Source: Monarcha castaneiventris obscurior
Taxonomy: Eukaryota; Chordata; Aves; Passeriformes; Monarchidae
Direction of reading: 5' to 3'
Assembly: GCA_026261815.1 (NCBI GenBank)
Contig: JAMPIT010000493.1
Coordinates: forward strand, 6,713,501-6,777,500
Length of the DNA stretch: 64,000 bases
How positions within the stretch are numbered: position 1 is the first letter of the stretch; each line of letters starts with the position of its first letter. Below the pieces are notes generated by a model. The model saw only the letters and a program-made list of their open reading frames with translations. It did no database searches and had not been told where the DNA came from. Positions 58,950 to 64,000 of the stretch are shown one piece after another. The translations under genes were made by a program, and so were the position numbers.

Positions 58950-61900
58950 GTAAGCTTATCTAGGCAGTGTAAAAGCAAGCTCGAGTCCACGTTGATTGTT
59001 CCCCCTAAAACTTTCCTCAAGGGTATTTTGAAGTTACTGCCTCCAAAGACTTTGCATCAGACTTAAATATCTTTTGGGATAAGGCTGCACTCTGCAAATA
59101 CACAAGTAAATGCTGATATGGGACAACTAATGTCTCAACAGCATTTATCTTTCCTTTGGAATGAATTCTTTCCATGTTGGTTAAAGCATATGATTGGCAT
59201 CACTGTATGCTGGAGCATAACTTCTAGTTCTAATGCTTAGGTTAAATTTTAGTAAATGTTCTGGGGAGAAATGGAGGTGATACCTTTTGTGCATCTTTGC
59301 ATATGGCAGTGGAGCAGTGCATTGTAGAGTAATAGCAGGTTGGAAGGGACCCCTGGGATCATCTGGTCCAAACTTCTTGGCAAAAGCACAGTCAAGACAA
59401 GATGGCCCAGCACCCTATTCAGTTGAGTCTTAAAAGTGTCCAGTTTTTCTCCCCGGGGGAGATTATTACAAAGGCTGATTGTTCTCATTGTGAAAACTTT
59501 TCCTCAGGGTTCCACCAGTTTGATGCATGATGGAATATCTTTTCCTGAAAGCATTGGTTGTTCTTGGCACCTTTTACAGTCAGGAATGGGTGTATCGAGA
59601 GAATACTTGGTAACTTCAGGCTTTTACAGAGAAAAGAATAACTAATTTAGTTAAGTTTATTTACTGTTGTCTTTGAAAAGTGACGTTGAACTGGGATATC
59701 CATATGATGTTAAAACATCTTAAGTCAGCAGTAACAAGGTAAAGATTCAGCTGATGTAGACATACAGTAATCCATTTATTTTAAAGATGGGGAGCCTTTC
59801 CTTTTTAAGCCTGTGCTTGAAGTCAGTTCAGGCCAGTAAAACTGAAAAGTGGTCAAAGTGTTTTGCTGAACAAAGAGTAGTGTTAAAAACCAAAGACTTA
59901 TTAAATGTTGTGCTTGTCAGGTTTAGGTCAGCTCCACAGTGAATGATTGCTGATAACGCTTGTGGCTGTATTTATACAGAGGAACACAGATTTAACTCAT
60001 GTCAGTACTTGGTCAGATTTAAGGAGTAGCATCTTCATTAAGAAGTGTTAATTGTCAAAACGGTCAGTAGCTTTCTTGTAACAAAAGCCATTTTGTCATT
60101 AATGAAACAAAGAGCCAGAGTGGGACTCAGCATTATTGTATTGGATGTAAAAATATTCTGTTGAGTTACTTCAGTAGTCTTTAAGTGCATTTAGGAGAAA
60201 TGAATCCTTCTTAAATAAACACTTCTTTTTTTTCTTTTTTTAATTCCTTCATAGAAGAAAGAAAGAAAGCCGTTGGGGGAAGCACCCTTAAACTAAAGCA
60301 CTTTTAAACTAAAGCACCCTTAAACTAAAAACTAGATAATGTTTCAGAGCTGACGTTTATATCCTTGCTGACCATGGTTTGTTCATCTCTTGATTTATAC
60401 TTGTACTGGTGCTTTAAGTCCAGCATTTCACAGAAATTAACTCTTAAAGGGCATAAATATAACATAATGCTTTCCTTACAGCTTAAAAATTGACACAAGC
60501 CCACCCATTTTTTAGGACTGTACATATGATGAAACAGTACTAGCCAACGCTTTAAATGTAACCCCAGTTAAGCCTGGGCTTTTTCTTTCACATTTAGGAA
60601 GAAACCCCAGAAAACTTCCATTGAGAGCCTTCTTGCTCTTGGTGTTACAGTTTGTATTCCTTGGTTCTCTTACAGCCACGCAAGTGGCAGTCCAAAGGAG
60701 AGTTCTCTGCTGAACTGCTGGCTGGTGTTGAAATGAAAACCTGACTGGAACAGAAGTAGCTGCCTCTTTAGCCAGAAAGGCAACTGCTCCTGAATGCTTC
60801 CAATTGTCCACGAGGTGTGGGCATCCTGAGGCCTGGTTTGTGCTGCAGCTGCCAATTCAGCAGGGAAGTTGTGACTAAACTTTAGAGTAGTGACTGAGGT
60901 ACCACATGCTTCTGGTGGCATGATGCATAATGGTTGGGCCTGAGCAATACTGAAACTTGCTATTCCTGATTGCAACACCTTCCTGATTGAGATCAGACTT
61001 CCCAACAGTTTAACAGTAATAACTGACGAAGCAGCAAGTGCTTCTATGCCTATTTTGGATAGAATGGACTTGTGATCTCTTGTAGTGATTCTAAATGAAG
61101 TCAGATTATTGATTAAAATGCACTATATTCTGCTTTGAAGTGAATGCAGGTGGGATGTGTTTACCTATTGTGTGTTTTTCCTGTGTTTGCAAAGATACAG
61201 AGGTAAATGAGATAGCTAATAACAGTCGTATCTGGGTCTTTAAAACAGTCATGGTGCCTTTGAAAAAGGAAATCTCTCTGGTTAGAAATGAAAGTAAAGT
61301 GAATAATCCAATGCTCCAGTGACCTCTGGTGGAAAGCATAAATGTTGTGGGTTATTACAACACCAGGTGCGTCCAGTACTGCTCCAGCTGGAGAAGAGGA
61401 GAAGCTGTTTCCATGGGTGACAGCTGGTCTGCAGGGCATAGTGACAGAAGCCTAGTTTGGAATATATTACATAGGGAAAGAGTCTCCCATCTGGGGCACT
61501 GTTCTTGGCTTATCAATGAGATTATCAGTTGATTCTGGCCTTGCTTTCAAAAACCTGCCTCTGGAGTATATAGAGCACCTCAAGCATAAGTCTGCTCTAA
61601 AGGAAGAAAAGACCACTCTGACTCTAAGTGAACCACCTTTCTGGATCACACTGCTCTTTACTCCAGGCCCTGAGCCAGCAGGAGTTCACCCTGGCTCAGC
61701 CCCATGGCTTGTCAGGTCCATTGCCCTCATAGTGGCAGTTGCTGCCTCTATGAAAGAAGAAAATAAGCTGTACTGTAGATTGGTTTTCAAACTCAGGTAT
61801 GTGGTTTGATTTGAACTTGATTTTGATTTTTCTCCTTCATGCCACACTACTGTCTGACTGAGTCACTGCCGTGTTTTAGGCACTATTCCTAGGTTACTTT

Positions 61901-62570
61901 TTTTTCGTGTTCTGCTGCTTTCTGATTTGAGTTTCCAGGCAGACTGAAGGTGGTGTAATGAAGTCTCATAAACTGCTCAAGATTTTCATTTGCTGTTGCG
62001 TGTATATACTGCTGTGAAATTCCTGACAGCTTTTCCAAAATTTATTAATCCCTCATGTAAGATGTCTTCAGATGTTAGAAAGCTGCGCTCATCCTAGTTC
62101 CATGTTAACTCAGTATCATTTACAAGGGTAATGACATGCCGGTGAAAAAGCACATTGCACTTGTGACTTAGAATTGTGCAGAACATGCACAGGTGAGGAA
62201 AAAGCTTTGAGATGGAAAGGCTTTGAATGAGCAAACTGTTGGAAAAGGAATTTGACTCTGCTTCCTCCAGAATTTTTCTGCTTTTATGTTCTGGGGCTTT
62301 TTCTTTGTTCGGGGTTTTTTTTCCACCAATTAATCCAATAGCCACAGAAAAACAGGCCACCTATTTTTGTGTATGTGATTCCTGAACAATCCTGGTACCG
62401 AACTTCTTAATGTCTCTTATTGCTGAAATTTTACATACATATTAATTTTGACATCAGGGTTGCATGTAAAATGTGTTCATGTCAGAAATCTGAGCAGCTT
62501 TTGATGCCATTTATAGTTCTGTTGCAGTAGAAATTAAAAATATCTAACAGTCGTCTTCTTTCAACCATAG
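58950..62570 (+). other. PCTP: PCTP intron 2
   Basis: A 3.6-kb U2-type intron. It contains a CR1 fragment and a short triplicated 'cttaaactaaagcac' motif at about 60290-60328. Frames of about 100 codons at 60670-61005 (minus) and 61516-61809 (plus) are unassigned. Confidence 0.85.
59322..59510 (-). mobile_element. CR1 LINE 3' fragment (minus orientation), in PCTP intron 2
   Basis: On plus it reads 'caggttggaagggacccctg', 'ggatcatctggtccaaactt', 'agacaagatggcccagcacc' and 'ggctgattgttctcattgtg', the reverse complement of an older CR1 subfamily 3' end. It lies antisense to PCTP. The 5' limit is uncertain. Confidence 0.88.
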
Positions 62571-62650
62571 AACTGTATGAGGAAACATATGATGGTGAAA
62601 AAGTAATCTACTGGGAAGTGAAGTACCCTTTTCCTCTCTCAAACAGAGAT
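62571..62650 (+). CDS. PCTP: PCTP exon 3
   Basis: 80 bases complete the split Glu codon and encode residues 125-151, ELYEETYDGEKVIYWEVK ... LSNRD. Trp139 corresponds to human Trp101 of the choline-binding aromatic cage. The acceptor is CAACCATAG. The donor is GAT|GTATCCTTTT, a poor U2 site but an excellent U12 site. The exon ends in phase 0. Confidence 0.94.
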
Positions 62651-62983
62651 GTATCCTTTTAAGCTTTTGTTCCTCTTGCAGTTTTTGCCACTTGGTCATC
62701 CAGGAATCCCAACAATGAACTGATTCCATTGCTCTGCTGCACTTGATCTAAGGTCTTGCAGTCCTTGTGTTACATGAATATATATGGTATGAAGAGGAGT
62801 GTGGGTGCCTCTTCCCACACAGAACTAGAGCTCACATAGCTGAATTACTGCTCTGCAGGATTGAATCCTGTAGGGCATGAGAAATAACTTGAAGGAGCTG
62901 CTGTTTGTGATGGAATTCACTTGTCAACTCCTCATCCCTCAAACTGACATTGTTTTGACGTGCCTCCTCAACTTACAATGCAG
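62651..62983 (+). other. PCTP: PCTP intron 3, U12-type (minor spliceosome)
   Basis: A 333-base intron starting GTATCCTTTT, which fits the U12 consensus RTATCCTTT exactly. Near the 3' end CTCCTCAAC resembles the U12 branch site TTCCTTAAC, with the branch A 12 bases before the exon, inside the usual 10-20 base window. The 3' end (acttacaatgcag) lacks a pyrimidine tract, as expected for U12 introns. The termini are GT-AG. Confidence 0.85.
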
Positions 62984-63155
62984 TATGTCTATATTCGGGA
63001 ATGTCGGGAGATGGATGTGGATGGGAGGAAGATCTGGGTTGTGTTAGCAAAAAGTGTGGCTGTTCCTCAGTGCCCTGAAAAGCCTGGTATTATCAGAGTT
63101 AAAAGCTATAAACAAAGCCTGGTAATTGAAAGTGATGGCAAGGCTGGATCTAAAG
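62984..63155 (+). CDS. PCTP: PCTP exon 4
   Basis: 172 bases encode residues 152-208, YVYIRECREMDVDGRK ... YKQSLVIESDGKAGSK, plus one base of a split Val codon. Conserved features are the YVY strand after the NRD turn and the YKQ motif (human Tyr155 and Gln157 line the lipid pocket). The frame is continuous with exon 3 only if the U12-type sites are used. The donor AAAG|GTAAGA is strong. Confidence 0.95.
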
Positions 63156-63807
63156 GTAAGAGGTCAAGAAAATGTGTGACAAGTCATGGAGCCAGGGAAT
63201 GTATGTATTAGCAAAACATGCAAATAGGGGGATGGAAATTTTAAGCCAAGGGGTATGTTAAATGCATGAAGCTTTTGGAAATGTTCAGTGCAGTGCACTA
63301 CTGTGAAGAATCTTTTTATTTAGCAGTTGGGCTGGGTAGTCAAGAATAGTCTACTGACCACTTCCTTCTGCCCTCCCATTCCACCCCCAGTCTGTACTTC
63401 TTTTCCTGCCAGACAGTTCAGCTGGGGAGACTCTGCTGCAATTTTCTTAACTCAGCAATGATTCAAGTATTGTGTTTTACAGATGTATAGATTAAAGGGT
63501 TTGTCTAGAGCTTGACTCCTGTCTGAGATTAGTCTTTTAGAGACTTTTAGTGTTACTTTATAAGACAGGGTGCTAAAATGGTTTGCGGTAATCTAAATTA
63601 CTGTAGTGGCTGTGTCAGCTTCCCAGAGGTTAACTGGGAATGTCTGTACTTACTTCACATTTCACTTCAGGATAAGTTGACTTTTTTGTGCATAATTTTA
63701 GAGTAAAACTGTTGTAGTTGGTGCTTCAGTCATGTGCACTGACAGCTTCTGTCACAGTGTGGTAGAGCTGTGTCTCAGGTAACTGGTCACTTCTCTCTCC
63801 TTTCTAG
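63156..63807 (+). other. PCTP: PCTP intron 4
   Basis: A 652-base U2-type intron ending in a strong pyrimidine acceptor (CTCTCTCCTTTCTAG). No repeat or other feature is seen. Confidence 0.88.
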
Positions 63808-63875
63808 TCTATATGTACTATTTTGATAATCCTGGTGGCATGATTCCATCCTGGCTGGTCAACTGGGCTGCCAAG
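63808..63875 (+). CDS. PCTP: PCTP exon 5 (gene continues past the window)
   Basis: 68 bases complete the Val codon and encode residues 209-231, VYMYYFDNPGG ... SWLVNWAAK, the start of the C-terminal START helix. The donor is AAG|GTAAGT. By comparison with human PCTP one more coding exon of about 21 residues (the rest of the helix that lids the lipid pocket) lies beyond position 64000, so the protein would be about 252 residues if the first ATG is used, against 214 in human. Confidence 0.95.
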
Positions 63876-64000
63876 GTAAGTAAAGGTTACAGACAGTGAT
63901 CTTCAGCTAATCTGTTTCAAACAATGAATTCACTGCATTCATACCCATCTTCTATGTGTTGGGCAGAATTAATTTTTTCTGGAACAGATATATTGGCCTT
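63876..64000 (+). other. PCTP: PCTP intron 5 (partial)
   Basis: Only the first 125 bases are in the window, and nothing else is seen. Confidence 0.85.

Noticed and set aside
62641..62660. Sequencing error at the exon 3 donor of PCTP
   Set aside because: At first the donor GTATCC looked too weak, but it matches the U12 consensus, a branch site is in place, and the frame joins exon 4 perfectly.
1..64000. CRISPR arrays, operons, ribosome binding sites, riboswitches
   Set aside because: The DNA is vertebrate. The tandem repeats found are simple repeats and minisatellites without spacer structure.

Overview
The window is vertebrate nuclear DNA, almost certainly from a bird. It has no dense coding, compact CpG-island promoters, several CR1 LINE 3' fragments (the dominant avian retrotransposon) and avian-type solo LTRs. 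The two recognisable protein-coding genes are TMEM100 (minus strand, single coding exon) and the first five coding exons of PCTP/STARD2 (plus strand, running off the right edge). They sit next to each other and divergently, as I recall for human 17q22. The LTR density and a possible tRNA-headed, CR1-tailed SINE hint at a passerine, but that is inference.

Layout. Positions 1-3.3 kb: a 29-bp minisatellite and a cluster of endogenous-retrovirus LTRs. 3.3-21.2 kb: intergenic DNA with two well-bounded LTRs (5555-5992 with terminal inverted repeats and a 4-bp duplication; 11217-11572), a 21-base G run and no recognisable gene. 21.2-22.1 kb: a 400-bp (TTCCCG/CTCCCG)n array against a CpG island with a CTCF-like motif and an unassigned open reading frame. 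22.2-39.8 kb: gene-free, fairly AT-rich DNA. 39.8-41.0 kb: TMEM100 coding and 3' UTR exon. 41.0-47.1 kb: probable TMEM100 5' intron, ending at a CpG island with a strong minus-strand splice donor. 47.4-48.1 kb: a pyrimidine-rich minisatellite of about 34 units that each resemble a 3' splice site. 48.1-55.7 kb: intergenic, with the candidate tRNA-Glu/CR1 composite at 53.2-53.45 kb. 55.7-64.0 kb: PCTP CpG-island promoter and exons 1-5.

TMEM100 encodes a 134-residue two-pass membrane protein of endothelium, lung and sensory neurons. PCTP encodes a START-domain carrier of phosphatidylcholine. I know of no shared pathway. Points of note in PCTP are a proline-rich N-terminal extension encoded by an 18-bp repeat and a short intron 3 with minor-spliceosome (U12-type) signals.

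Limits: exon calls rest on reading-frame continuity, splice consensus and remembered human protein sequences. No alignment, RNA or repeat-library search was run. Most other open frames of 60-200 codons look like chance or repeat-derived frames.
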